Positions 52,358 through 62,363 of a stretch of DNA of 64,000 nucleotides are shown piece by piece. The DNA comes from Granulosicoccus sp036478565 (lineage in GTDB: Bacteria > Pseudomonadota > Gammaproteobacteria > Granulosicoccales > Granulosicoccaceae), in NCBI GenBank assembly GCA_965224525.1, contig OZ245050.1, positions 1,798,001 through 1,862,000 on the forward strand, read 5' to 3'. Numbering within the stretch: position 1 is the stretch's first letter; every line of letters starts with the position of its first letter. A program made the position numbers and the translations under genes. Under the pieces are notes generated by a model that was not told where the DNA came from, made no database searches, and saw nothing but the letters and a program-made list of their open reading frames with translations.

Positions 52358-54217
52358 ATGCTAGAAGAATTCGTAGGCTCTACCTGGCACCGCTTTATCG
52401 TCAGGCGAGCAGAAAAAAAGTACCCTGAGGCAGCTGTCCATCTGGACGAGGTGCGCCAGACAGCGGGCGTGTTTTTCCGCGCACTCGGCGGTGAAGGTGG
52501 TCTGCGTATTGTCAGCGCGACAGAATCTGATAATCATTCGCGACGTACGGTTCTACAGCGTATTGCCGGAATAGGCGAGAAGACACAATACGCTTGGCGT
52601 GATGATGAAACACTGAAATTACCGGATAGCATTGCGTTGTTTTCAGACCGGGCCCTCAATCTGGACCTTTACCTCTGGCTCGTTGCCTTGTCTGCTGTAT
52701 CTCTCGAACAGGCATCGCAAGCTGAACGCATCGACTGGGTCAGCCGCAATCAATACCGAACAGCGACAACACTATTTGTCTGGCCGGGTTTGAAGGGACG
52801 TTATGAAAAATTGCTGGAGGCGCACTTGCAGCAACGGCCCGCCATCAGCGAGCTGCCCGCAGATGAGGCTCGTCAGGAAAGTGCCATTGTTGCTGCACTG
52901 AACTGCGCAGCCACAGGCGTCAAATTGAACTATGCAAAACGACCACCACAGCCTGTTCCCTTGTGGTTGCACCCATCACCACCAAAGCTTGAAATCCATC
53001 AAGTCAAGGAGCAGCAGGACCCGGATTTTACGGAAAGTTCATCAAAAAAAAAGGAACAACAGAAACAGAAAACTCGCAAAAAAGGCGACCGAACAGACAT
53101 GCCCGAGGGCAATCATGGCCTGATGAGCTTTCGTTTGGAAAGTCTATGGAGCTGGGCGGAGTACACCAAAGTTGATCGCACCAGTGTCGATGATGATGAC
53201 GACGACTCCATGCAAACCGCAGAAGACATGGACAACATCACGGTTGCACAGGATAGCCAAACAACCTCTGGCAAGATCAAGCTTGATCTCGATTTACCAT
53301 CGAGTGAATACGATGACATCGTATTGGACGAAGGCATCCCCATTGACGAATGGGATTACAAACAACAGCGCATGCTAAAGGACCATTGCCGGTTGCAAAC
53401 CATGGTGCCAAGGCGTGCAGAAGCTATGGAGCTGCCGCAAAGGTTGCAATTGCAAGCACGTAAGATTCGGCGAAGGTTCGAAATTTTGTTACCCCGGCGA
53501 CAGTGGGATAACAGGCAGAGCGACGGTACCGAGTTTGATCTGGAAAGCTATATTAGTTTTCTCGCGGATCGTAAACACGGACGAGTAAACAGCGACACAC
53601 CAGTCTACCGCGCGCTGAGAAACAAGCACCGGGATTTGTCCTGCCTGCTGCTTGCCGATCTATCATTGTCTACCGATGCGCATATCAATAACGATACGCG
53701 AGTTATTGACGTTATCCGGGATTCACTGTTTCTGTTTTCGGAAGCACTTTCGGCAACCGGTGACAGGTTTGCACTGCACGGCTTTTCATCTCGTAACCGT
53801 GGTCATATTCGTTTTTACAACCTGAAAGGGTTTAACGACAGCTATACCGACAAGGTTCGTGGCCAGATTGATGCCATTCAACCGGGTTATTATACTCGTA
53901 TGGGAACAGCTATTCGCCATGCCAGTAGTTTGTTGGTGAAAGAAGCCAGTGGTCAAAAGCTGTTGCTTATTCTCACTGACGGCAAACCCAATGATCTTGA
54001 CAAATACGAAGGCCGTTACGGCATTGAAGACACCCGAAAAGCGGTGCTGGAGGCTGAAAAACAAGGACTACGACCGTTCTGCGTAACCATCGATGAGCAG
54101 GCTGAAGATTACCTGCCATATCTGTTTGGCAGTAGCTCATACATGCTGGTGCGCCATGCCGAGGAGCTGCCTAAAAAACTGCCCTTACTGTACCTGAGGT
54201 TGACCATGTCAGATTGA
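52358..54217 (+). CDS. norD: NorD, von Willebrand factor A domain protein
   Basis: A 619-residue cytoplasmic protein. The N-terminal half is helical with a charged Lys-rich linker at 220-250 and an acidic stretch. The C-terminal VWA domain begins near residue 430 with the MIDAS motif ADLSLSTD, continues with GYYTRMGTAIRHA and LLLILTDGKPND. NorD forms a chaperone with the AAA ATPase NorQ to activate NorCB. It is the last gene of the nor cluster. Confidence 0.95.
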   Translation: MLEEFVGSTWHRFIVRRAEKKYPEAAVHLDEVRQTAGVFFRALGGEGGLRIVSATESDNHSRRTVLQRIAGIGEKTQYAWRDDETLKLPDSIALFSDRALNLDLYLWLVALSAVSLEQASQAERIDWVSRNQYRTATTLFVWPGLKGRYEKLLEAHLQQRPAISELPADEARQESAIVAALNCAATGVKLNYAKRPPQPVPLWLHPSPPKLEIHQVKEQQDPDFTESSSKKKEQQKQKTRKKGDRTDMPEGNHGLMSFRLESLWSWAEYTKVDRTSVDDDDDDSMQTAEDMDNITVAQDSQTTSGKIKLDLDLPSSEYDDIVLDEGIPIDEWDYKQQRMLKDHCRLQTMVPRRAEAMELPQRLQLQARKIRRRFEILLPRRQWDNRQSDGTEFDLESYISFLADRKHGRVNSDTPVYRALRNKHRDLSCLLLADLSLSTDAHINNDTRVIDVIRDSLFLFSEALSATGDRFALHGFSSRNRGHIRFYNLKGFNDSYTDKVRGQIDAIQPGYYTRMGTAIRHASSLLVKEASGQKLLLILTDGKPNDLDKYEGRYGIEDTRKAVLEAEKQGLRPFCVTIDEQAEDYLPYLFGSSSYMLVRHAEELPKKLPLLYLRLTMSD

Positions 54218-54264
54218 AACCTTCGATTCACTGTCCATGAAACTTGCGCTTAAACCCGATGTGT

Positions 54265-54297
54265 ACGGCTCCGCTTAACAGATGTACTCAGAGCCGT
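54265..54297 (+). terminator. Weak inverted repeat after norD
   Basis: ACGGCTC and GAGCCGT pair over 7 bp with a 19-base loop between the convergent norD and SQR-like genes. The long loop and lack of a T-run make a terminator role uncertain. Confidence 0.25.
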
Positions 54298-54319
54298 GAT
54301 GCGTAATTGGTGATGCGCA

Positions 54320-55450
54320 CTAGCGCCTCAGATCCCTTAAATACCACCACTCGAAAATACGCTTTACCCAGTGAAATAGACGGCTGCGCGGTAGTATCAA
54401 GCTGCGTTTGTTAGTGCGTGAAACGAAAATACCCGACTTATTGCAATCGACTATACACACTAGTTCAGCCTTGAAGGTTTCACTGGGCGGCTTTCCTGCA
54501 AACGCCATCAACAAATTACTGGCCGCGGCTTTGGCTTGTAAATCTGCCATATGTGCCTGTTTTGGAAGCCAGTCAGGCCCTGGGAAACTACCGGAGTCGC
54601 CCACCACAAAAACCTTGTCCAGGCCTTCGACGCAACAGTATTTATCCGCCTTGATCAGTCCACCCTCGGAACGAGGAAGATCAGTGTTGTCGAACCATTT
54701 GTTACCCGTCATGCCAGGCATAAAAAGAATAAGGTCGGCATCGAACTCACCGCCTTCAGTAGCCACGCTATGATTTGTAAAGGCTCTCATTTTGTGACCG
54801 AGATGCGTTTTTATATTGCGCCGTTCCATTTCTTCCAGTAGCCCCTGTACGGCACGAGTTCCAAGGCGTATACCGGGTTTTGGCGCCGGACTAAAAAAGA
54901 TGATGTCAAATTTATCTCTGCGTTGTTCCGTACGCAGTTGCTCGTCAATACCGAACAGAAATTCAAACATGGGGCCGCCACGCATGGCGGATGGTTCTTT
55001 GGGGTTCCCGGCAAAGCCAATAGCAATGGTGCCGCTTTGTAACGCAGCTAAGCGATCCCTGATTCTCTCCGCCGCCGGGATGCCCTCACACGGTGTAATG
55101 GCGTGTTCAATGCCCGGTAGTTTTTTAAGAAAACGACCACCAGAGGCAATGATTAACCCGTCGTTTTCAACGTCACCGGCGTCTGTTAGCAGTACACGGC
55201 CCGCATCTTTCAGGCCAGTCGCAGCGCCCTGATGATAAGTGATGTTGTTGCGTTTGAAAAAACGCTCAAGCGGGAGCCTTAAATCGGCTGATTGACGAAT
55301 GCCGGATGGAATCCAGATGGTGCCCGGTAAGTAGATAAATTCTGGTTTGGGTGCAACCAGTGTGATTTCCAGGTTTTGCTTGCTGGCGCGTAGTTGTCGA
55401 ACAGCCGTGATAGCTCCAAATCCTGCACCAATAACGGTGATTCGTTTCAT
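54320..55450 (-). CDS. SQR-like FAD/NAD(P)-dependent oxidoreductase
   Basis: A 376-residue flavoprotein starting at the ATG at 55450 (MKRITVIGAGFGAITAVR); the open frame runs to 55516. The dinucleotide-binding GAGFGA, the GGPMFEFLFGIDEQLR segment and VFVVGDSGSFPGPDWLPKQA resemble sulfide:quinone oxidoreductase relatives. Cysteines C121, C332 and C336 could form the redox-active disulfide that SQR uses; the pair spacing differs from classical SQR, so the substrate (sulfide or other) is uncertain. It would deliver electrons to quinone at the membrane. Basic, amphipathic C-terminus (RIFEWWYLRDLRR). Confidence 0.8.
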   Translation of the reverse strand: MKRITVIGAGFGAITAVRQLRASKQNLEITLVAPKPEFIYLPGTIWIPSGIRQSADLRLPLERFFKRNNITYHQGAATGLKDAGRVLLTDAGDVENDGLIIASGGRFLKKLPGIEHAITPCEGIPAAERIRDRLAALQSGTIAIGFAGNPKEPSAMRGGPMFEFLFGIDEQLRTEQRRDKFDIIFFSPAPKPGIRLGTRAVQGLLEEMERRNIKTHLGHKMRAFTNHSVATEGGEFDADLILFMPGMTGNKWFDNTDLPRSEGGLIKADKYCCVEGLDKVFVVGDSGSFPGPDWLPKQAHMADLQAKAAASNLLMAFAGKPPSETFKAELVCIVDCNKSGIFVSRTNKRSLILPRSRLFHWVKRIFEWWYLRDLRR

Positions 55451-55553
55451 TGATTGCTTATCCGACCTTTGCTGTACAGGTCGAGCATTCTGAGGCAGAG
55501 TAAACGGTGGGGTCAAGCACGGGGTGTGGCCAATAAATGGCGACTGTCGACGC

Positions 55554-57770
55554 TCAGCGCTGTTTGCGCGGCGGCAAACCCGTGTGTTGTGTCAACAACT
55601 GTTTGCTTCCGACTGCCTGTTTGCCTTTTTTGCGAAGACCCCGTTCGGCGTTGCTGCGAGAGCCACCGCCGCTGGTCCTGCCGCGACTACTCGTTTTTGG
55701 CTGATAGCTCGGAATCAGCTGGTGTTTGCCACTACCGATCAAATCACTGCGTCCCATGCTATTTAACGCGTCACGTAGCATTGGCCAGTTATTGGAGTCG
55801 TGGTAGCGAAGAAATGCCTTGTGCAATTGTCGTTGGCGACCGCTTTTGGCAACGGTTACGTTCTCGCCATTACGTTGGATTCGCTTTAACGGGTTTCTAC
55901 CCGTGTGATACATAGCGGTGGCTGTGGCCATCGGTGAGGGGTAAAAATTCTGTACCTGATCGGCGCGGAATCCGTTACGTTTTAGCCACAGCGCCAGGTT
56001 CACCATGTCCTCATCCGTGGTGCCGGGGTGTGCGGCGATAAAGTACGGGATAAGATACTGCTTGCGGCCGGAGGCTTTGGTGTATTTTTCAAACATCGCC
56101 TTGAATTCATCATAGGCACCAATTCCGGGTTTCATCATTTTATCCAACGGGCCGCGTTCGGTGTGTTCCGGTGCAATCTTCAAATAACCACCAACATGGT
56201 GTGTTACCAATTCTTCGACGTATTCGGGTGACTTGATTGCCAGGTCATAACGCAGACCGGATGCGATCAATATTTTTTTAATACCTGGTAACTCACGAGC
56301 GCGCCGATAGAGTTTGATCAGTGAGGAATGGTCTGTATCCAGATTGCGACAGATGTCAGGGTAAACACAGGAAGGCAGGCGGCAGTTTTTTTCGATCTCG
56401 CGGGATTTGCAGGCAATGCGGTACATATTGGCTGTTGGCCCGCCCAGGTCGGATATCACACCAGTAAAGCCAGGTACCTGATCGCGAATGGTTTCAATCT
56501 CGCTGATGATTGAATCTTCTGAACGGTTCTGGATTATACGACCTTCATGTTCGGTGATAGAACAGAATGTACAACCGCCAAAACAGCCGCGCATGATGTT
56601 AATCGAGAAGCGGATCATCTCGTAGGCTGGTAATTTCGCCTTGCCGTAGCGGGGGTGCGGGATACGTGCAAACGGCTGATCAAAAACGTAGTCCATCTCC
56701 TCGGTCGTCAAGGGCACAGGCGGCGGATTCAGCCAAAGCTTGCGACCTCCCTGATTCTGCACCAGCGCACGTGCGTTGCCAGGGTTTGTTTCACGATGCA
56801 ATACACGGCTGGCGTGGGCGTAGAGCGCCTTGTCATGGCTTACCATGTCAAAAGATGGCAGTCGCAAAACCGTGCGTTGACGAATCTCCTGTTGCAACGC
56901 CTGGCGCTGTTTTTGGCTCAGAAAAGTCACCACCTGGATATCGGTCTTTTCTGCTGTCGCATCATCAACATCAGGATTAGCGGAAGATGTTTGGCAAGCC
57001 GCTGAAAGCTCTTCGCTGTTTTGATAAGGGTTGAGCGGTGCTTCGATGCGGCCAGGTTTATCAACCTTGCTTGAATCGATAACGGTCCAGTCAGTTGGCA
57101 AGTCATCAATGAACAGGGCGGTGCCGCGTAAATCGGTGAGGGTCTTGATATCGTGTCCTGCGGCAAGTCGATGGGCGATTTCGACGATGGCGCGCTCACC
57201 GTTGCCGTAAACCAGCAGATCAGCCTTTGCGTCGGCAAGTATGGAACGGCGTACCTTGTCCTGCCAATAGTCGTAATGCGCAATACGGCGCAGGGACGCC
57301 TCTATGCCACCAATGACAATTGGCACATCCCTGAAGGCCTCGCGGCAACGGTGTGAATAGACGATGGAACTGCGATCAGGACGCTTGCCGCCTATGTCAT
57401 CCGGGGTATAGGCGTCATCCGAACGAATTTTTCGATCCGCCGTGTAGCGGTTGATCATCGAATCCATATTGCCAGCTGTCACGCCGAAGAACAGATTTGG
57501 CGCACCCAAAGCCGTAAAATCTGCGCTGTCCTGCCAATTGGGCTGAGCTATGATGCCCACCCGAAAACCCTGCGCCTCAAGCAAGCGACCAACAATCGCC
57601 ATGCCAAAACTTGGATGGTCCACATAGGCGTCCCCGGTGACTACAATAATGTCACAGCTGTCCCAGCCTAGTTCGTCCATCTCTGCCCGGCTCATTGGCA
57701 GAAATGGCGCACGACCGTAGCACTCCGCCCAGTATGGGGGGTAGTCAAATAATGCTCTTGCTTCTGGCAT
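55554..57770 (-). CDS. ygiQ: YgiQ family radical SAM protein
   Basis: A 738-residue protein of the UPF0313 family. The N-terminal B12-binding-like part (WDSCDIIVVTGDAYVDHPS, GMAIVGRLLEAQGFRVG) precedes the radical SAM core with the cluster motif CFGGCTFC at about 396-403. The reaction is not established. The ATG at 57770 fits the usual family start (ARALFDYPPYWAEC); an in-frame GTG at 57785 is possible. The C-terminus ends in a basic, Arg/Gly/Ser-rich tail. It is divergent from the RND adaptor gene. Confidence 0.94.
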   Translation of the reverse strand: MPEARALFDYPPYWAECYGRAPFLPMSRAEMDELGWDSCDIIVVTGDAYVDHPSFGMAIVGRLLEAQGFRVGIIAQPNWQDSADFTALGAPNLFFGVTAGNMDSMINRYTADRKIRSDDAYTPDDIGGKRPDRSSIVYSHRCREAFRDVPIVIGGIEASLRRIAHYDYWQDKVRRSILADAKADLLVYGNGERAIVEIAHRLAAGHDIKTLTDLRGTALFIDDLPTDWTVIDSSKVDKPGRIEAPLNPYQNSEELSAACQTSSANPDVDDATAEKTDIQVVTFLSQKQRQALQQEIRQRTVLRLPSFDMVSHDKALYAHASRVLHRETNPGNARALVQNQGGRKLWLNPPPVPLTTEEMDYVFDQPFARIPHPRYGKAKLPAYEMIRFSINIMRGCFGGCTFCSITEHEGRIIQNRSEDSIISEIETIRDQVPGFTGVISDLGGPTANMYRIACKSREIEKNCRLPSCVYPDICRNLDTDHSSLIKLYRRARELPGIKKILIASGLRYDLAIKSPEYVEELVTHHVGGYLKIAPEHTERGPLDKMMKPGIGAYDEFKAMFEKYTKASGRKQYLIPYFIAAHPGTTDEDMVNLALWLKRNGFRADQVQNFYPSPMATATAMYHTGRNPLKRIQRNGENVTVAKSGRQRQLHKAFLRYHDSNNWPMLRDALNSMGRSDLIGSGKHQLIPSYQPKTSSRGRTSGGGSRSNAERGLRKKGKQAVGSKQLLTQHTGLPPRKQR

Positions 57771-57895
57771 GACTCTGGGCGACACGGGCTTACTCTACAG
57801 GTACCGGGCTGGCGTAGCGTATGGTAACGGTTTATGGCAGCAATAGACGGTTTGTGGTTAACGAGGCGCGGTAAAACAAGGTCAGTGGAAAACGC

Positions 57896-59188
57896 ATGAA
57901 AATGTTCGTAAAAGTCCTGTTACCGGCAATTGTGATGGCAAGTGCTGTGTTTGCCGGTCGGATGATCATGCAGAGTCGGCCGGAGACATCCATGCGACCG
58001 CAGCAGATCAGCCTGCCTGCGGTTGATGCCACCGTATTGAAAGTCAGTAACTATCCGGTCGTCATACGCAGCCAGGGCACCGTTCAGCCAACAGTTGCCA
58101 ATACACTGGTCTCTGAAGTGAGCGGCACGGTCACCGGCTTGTCAGGCGGTTATGTGGTTGGCGCTGCGTTCTCGGCAGGCGACGTTCTGGTACAGCTGGA
58201 TGAGCGTGACTACGCTATTGCACTGACTCAGGCTCAAGCAACAATGGCGCAAAACGATGCGCAACTGGAAGAGCAGAAGGCACTTGCTGATCTGGCGTTA
58301 AGCGACTGGAAGAGTCTGGGGCGACGCGGGCAACCCTCGGCGCTGACTTTGCGCAAACCACAACTGGCAGCCTCAATGGCAAACCAGGCATCTGCCCGCG
58401 CGCAGATTCAGAAGGCTGAACTCGATTTGCAGCGAACACGTATCGTAGCGCCGTATGACGGTCGTGTGCTGGAACGGAACATTGACATCGGGCAATTTGT
58501 AAATCGCGGTACGCCTGTCGGTCGTATCCATGCGGTGCAAAGTGTCGATGTGCGCTTGCCACTTAGCAGCCGTCAGTTGACCTGGTTGGAGCTACCGTCA
58601 GCCAATAGCCCGGGGCTCACCGGGCCCGGCATTGCTGGCAAGAACCTGATCACACAGGCGCTCAGCCCGTTGCCCGATGTTGAGCTGAACGCCGTCGTCG
58701 GTGGTCGGCAACATCGCTGGACTGGAAAACTGATTCGCGCAGAAGGTGTCGATGCCGATACGCAACAGCTCAATGTCATCGCGCGGATTGAGCAACCGCT
58801 GGCAGATGCCGATGCGCCATTGCGTGTCGGGCAATACGTTAATGCACTGATCGCCGGGCAATTGCTGGAAGATGTTTTCGTAATCCCACGTTCAGCGATT
58901 CGAGAAAATGATGAAGTGCTGATACTGGATGCAGATCAGCGCTTGTTTCGGCGCAAAATAACCATTGCGTGGTCTGATGAGCAGTTTGCAGCCGTCTCGG
59001 CCGGTCTTGAAGTCGAAGAGGTACTTGTGTTGACACCGCTGAGCACAGTGGCCGATGGAACACCCGTACGGGCAACCATCGATGGCGTTGCACCGACTCC
59101 ACTGGAAGGGCCGGGTAACGAGACGGGTAAAAGCCAGCGCCTGGGCGACGGCAAGGGTTCTGGCCAGACAACACAGTCGGGGAGTTAA
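57896..59188 (+). CDS. RND efflux periplasmic adaptor (membrane fusion protein)
   Basis: A 430-residue inner-membrane-anchored adaptor. The N-terminal helix is followed by the lipoyl-like half GTVQPTVANTLVSEVSGTV, a coiled-coil region (residues 100-165), and the second half ending RTRIVAPYDGRVLERNID. The barrel and membrane-proximal domains follow, and a Gly/Ser/Lys tail ends the protein. It connects the pump to an outer-membrane channel. The pump gene starts 4 bp after its stop. No TolC-like gene is adjacent. Confidence 0.93.
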   Translation: MKMFVKVLLPAIVMASAVFAGRMIMQSRPETSMRPQQISLPAVDATVLKVSNYPVVIRSQGTVQPTVANTLVSEVSGTVTGLSGGYVVGAAFSAGDVLVQLDERDYAIALTQAQATMAQNDAQLEEQKALADLALSDWKSLGRRGQPSALTLRKPQLAASMANQASARAQIQKAELDLQRTRIVAPYDGRVLERNIDIGQFVNRGTPVGRIHAVQSVDVRLPLSSRQLTWLELPSANSPGLTGPGIAGKNLITQALSPLPDVELNAVVGGRQHRWTGKLIRAEGVDADTQQLNVIARIEQPLADADAPLRVGQYVNALIAGQLLEDVFVIPRSAIRENDEVLILDADQRLFRRKITIAWSDEQFAAVSAGLEVEEVLVLTPLSTVADGTPVRATIDGVAPTPLEGPGNETGKSQRLGDGKGSGQTTQSGS

Positions 59189-59191
59189 ATA

Positions 59192-62100
59192 ATGCACGCT
59201 CTGATTGCATGGTTTACGAAAAATTCGGTTGCTGCCAATCTTTTGATGGTTTTTATCATTGCCTGGGGCTTGTCGGCACTGGCATCGCGAATACCACTGG
59301 AAGTATTCCCGGCTTTCGAGCTTGACAACGTCACGGTTACCGTACCATTTGTCGGTGCTTCTCCTGCTGAAGTGGAAGAGGGGGTAACGATAAAGATCGA
59401 AGAGGCTATCCAGGATGTCAGAGGCATCAAGCGCATGACTTCAACCGCTCGGGAAAGCGTCGGCAGTGTATTCATCGAAGTAACAACAGGCTTTGATACC
59501 AGAAAGGTACTTGAAGACATCAAGCAACGGGTAGACAGAATCGACACGTTCTCCGATGAAGTGGGCACGCCCAGTGTTGTCATACCGGACTCCACTCGCG
59601 ATGTGATCAGCGTGGTGGTATCCGGTGCCTTACCGGAGAAGGAACTCAGGCTGGTGGCATCCCGTGTTCGGGATGATCTTGAAGCCTTGCCCGATGTGTC
59701 TGCAGTGTCAGTTTCCGGTGTGCGAGAGTATGAATTGTCGATCGAGATACCGCAGCGCTCATTACAAAGGTATCAATTAACACTATCGGCTGTCGCTCAA
59801 GCAATTGAGGCCAGCTCACTCGACCTGGCAGCTGGCGCTATACAGACTGCTGGAGGTGAGGTCTTGTTACGCACGCGTGGGCAGGCCTACGATGCCGAGG
59901 ATTTTAACAAGGTGGTGGTGTTGGCGCGGCCGGATGGCACACGTGTGACGTTGGGTGAAATAGCCACCATCACCGATGGCTTTGAACAAATAGATTTGGT
60001 GCAACGATACAACGGTCAGCGCAGTATCGAAATTGATGTTCAACGTACCGGTCTGCAAAGCGCTATAACGGTATCAGATGCGGTCAAGAAATACCTTGTG
60101 GAAGCCCAACCGGGCATGCCCTACGGTGTCACACTCGGATACTGGCGCGATTGGTCGCGCATCGTTCGCGCACGTCTGAATACTCTGACCAACAGTGCTA
60201 TACAAGGTGGTTTTTTGATAATGATTCTGTTGACGCTGTTCCTGCGTTTCTGGGTGGCGGCATGGGTGTTTATCGGCGTACCGGTATCTATTCTTGGTGG
60301 CATTGCCTTGATGCCTCTGTTTGGTGTAAGCCTCAATCTATTGAGTCTGTTTGCATTCATCCTGGTGCTGGGCATCGTTGTCGATGATGCCATCGTGACC
60401 GGTGAAAACATCTATACCCATATGCGTCGTAACCCGAACCGGATACAAGCGGCCATTGAGGGTGCTCAGGAAGTATCCATGCCGGTTACCTTTGGTGTGT
60501 TGACCACTGTGGCCGCATTTACACCGCTACTTATGATTGAAGGTATTCGAGGGAAAATCTTTGCACAAATTCCGTTAATTATCATTCCAGTTCTGCTGTT
60601 TTCAATTATTGAGTCGAAATTTGTCCTGCCATCGCATATGAGCCATTTGAATTTTTTCAAAAACACCAGACCCAACTTGTTTGCTCGTCTGCAACATCGT
60701 ATTGCCGATGGGTTTGAATGGTTTGTCGATAACGCATACCAACCAGTTCTGGCTGCGGCACTGCGAAATCGCTATCTGGTGCTGGCTTTGTTTGCAGGTA
60801 GTGCCGTTATCATATTCAGTCTGGTGTCGAGCGGACATATACGTTTTATTTTCATGCCGCGGGTGCAGAGCGAAGTGGCGCGAGCCAGTCTGGAGATGCC
60901 GGACGGCACCCCGTTCGAGGTGACAGAGCGGCATATTGAGCGAATGACTGAAGCGGCTCGAACGCTACAGAAAAAGTATGTCGATCCGGATACCAATGAG
61001 AGCGTGATAGAAGGCATCATGGCAACCATAGGTAGTTCGGGTCATGGACAAAAAGCCTCCCATCGCGGACGTGTGCTATTTGAAATCACGCCGCCGGAGG
61101 AGCGTACACTGCAAGTTAGTAGCAGAGAACTGGTTGCCGACTGGCGACGTGAAATCGGTGACATACCCGGGGCGAAAAATATCAGCTATCGCGCGGAAAT
61201 CGGTGGCGGTAGCAGCCCTGTCGATGTTGAGATTTCAGGTTTCGATTTTGCTGAACTGCAAGAAGTAGCGGGCTTGATAAAGGAGAAGCTGCGCGGTTAT
61301 TCAGGCGTCACCGATATCTCCGATACATTTGAAGGGGGCAAGCAGGAAATTCAATTGGGTATCAAACCAGAAGGTATACAGCTGGGCCTGACTTTATCGG
61401 ATATTGCGCGACAGGTACGCATTGCCTACCTCGGCACAGAAGTGCAGAGCATTCAGCGAAATCGTGATGAGGTCAAAGTAATCTTGCGCTATCCACAGGC
61501 TGAGCGCGAGTCGATTGATGCACTGGAACGGTTGATTATTCGCACCGCCTCTGGTCAAAATATTCCGCTAGCCAGTGTTGCCAACATTGAGAACGGGCGT
61601 GGTTATTCGGTCATTCGACGTATTGATCGCCGCAGGACGCTTAACGTCGAAGCAGATGTGGACAAGACCACTGCCGATATCGAAGGTATAAAAAACGGCC
61701 TGGCGAATTATGCACAGGAGCTGGAGACAAACTACCCGAATATTCGTCTGACACTGGAAGGCGAAGCGCGAGAGCAGCGCGAATCATTTGCCAGTCTTCG
61801 TCAGGGTTTGTTGTTTGTTTTACTGGCAATATACGCCTTGTTGGCTATCCCTTTTCGTAGCTATATCCAGCCATTGATGGTAATGATTGTCATACCGTTT
61901 GGTGTCGTTGGCGGTGTGTTGGGGCATATGATAATGGGCATGTCACTCAGTATCATGAGCTATATGGGTATGTTGGCCTTGTGCGGGGTAGTGGTTAATG
62001 ATTCGTTGGTATTGGTAGACTGGGTGAATCGGCAGCGTGCTGCCGGTATGCCACTGTTCGATGCCGTACGATCTTCAGGGGTTGCGCGCTTTCGCGCGGT

Positions 62101-62353
62101 AATTTTGACATCACTAACCACCTTCTTCGGGCTGTTGCCATTAATCTACGAGACCAGTACGCAAGCGCAGTTCCTGATACCCATGGCAGTATCGCTCGGC
62201 TACGGAATTTTGTTTGCAACCGTTGTGACGTTGATTCTTATCCCGGTTAATTATCTGGTGCTGGAAGACATCAGGCGTTTATTTGGTGGCGGGGTTAAAA
62301 ATAAATCGGCACTATCACCAACTGAAACAAGAACAGACCAACTTGTCCCATGA
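59192..62353 (+). CDS. RND efflux pump (AcrB/HAE family permease)
   Basis: A 1053-residue permease with twelve helices and two large periplasmic loops. The proton-relay aspartates D398-D399 lie in GIVVDDAIVTGENIY, and the mirrored C-terminal half shows MLALCGVVVNDSLVLVDWVN. The N-terminal IPLEVFPAFELDNVTV and P-G-A-S-P-x-E-V-like region is standard. The substrate is unknown; HAE-type pumps of this size export hydrophobic drugs or lipids. It is co-transcribed with the adaptor. Confidence 0.95.
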   Translation: MHALIAWFTKNSVAANLLMVFIIAWGLSALASRIPLEVFPAFELDNVTVTVPFVGASPAEVEEGVTIKIEEAIQDVRGIKRMTSTARESVGSVFIEVTTGFDTRKVLEDIKQRVDRIDTFSDEVGTPSVVIPDSTRDVISVVVSGALPEKELRLVASRVRDDLEALPDVSAVSVSGVREYELSIEIPQRSLQRYQLTLSAVAQAIEASSLDLAAGAIQTAGGEVLLRTRGQAYDAEDFNKVVVLARPDGTRVTLGEIATITDGFEQIDLVQRYNGQRSIEIDVQRTGLQSAITVSDAVKKYLVEAQPGMPYGVTLGYWRDWSRIVRARLNTLTNSAIQGGFLIMILLTLFLRFWVAAWVFIGVPVSILGGIALMPLFGVSLNLLSLFAFILVLGIVVDDAIVTGENIYTHMRRNPNRIQAAIEGAQEVSMPVTFGVLTTVAAFTPLLMIEGIRGKIFAQIPLIIIPVLLFSIIESKFVLPSHMSHLNFFKNTRPNLFARLQHRIADGFEWFVDNAYQPVLAAALRNRYLVLALFAGSAVIIFSLVSSGHIRFIFMPRVQSEVARASLEMPDGTPFEVTERHIERMTEAARTLQKKYVDPDTNESVIEGIMATIGSSGHGQKASHRGRVLFEITPPEERTLQVSSRELVADWRREIGDIPGAKNISYRAEIGGGSSPVDVEISGFDFAELQEVAGLIKEKLRGYSGVTDISDTFEGGKQEIQLGIKPEGIQLGLTLSDIARQVRIAYLGTEVQSIQRNRDEVKVILRYPQAERESIDALERLIIRTASGQNIPLASVANIENGRGYSVIRRIDRRRTLNVEADVDKTTADIEGIKNGLANYAQELETNYPNIRLTLEGEAREQRESFASLRQGLLFVLLAIYALLAIPFRSYIQPLMVMIVIPFGVVGGVLGHMIMGMSLSIMSYMGMLALCGVVVNDSLVLVDWVNRQRAAGMPLFDAVRSSGVARFRAVILTSLTTFFGLLPLIYETSTQAQFLIPMAVSLGYGILFATVVTLILIPVNYLVLEDIRRLFGGGVKNKSALSPTETRTDQLVP

Positions 62354-62363
62354 TTCGGGCTGC

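Noticed and set aside
57896..62353. Heavy-metal (CusBA-type) efflux system
   Set aside because: No methionine-rich or His-rich metal sites were seen in the adaptor, and the pump looks HAE-type.
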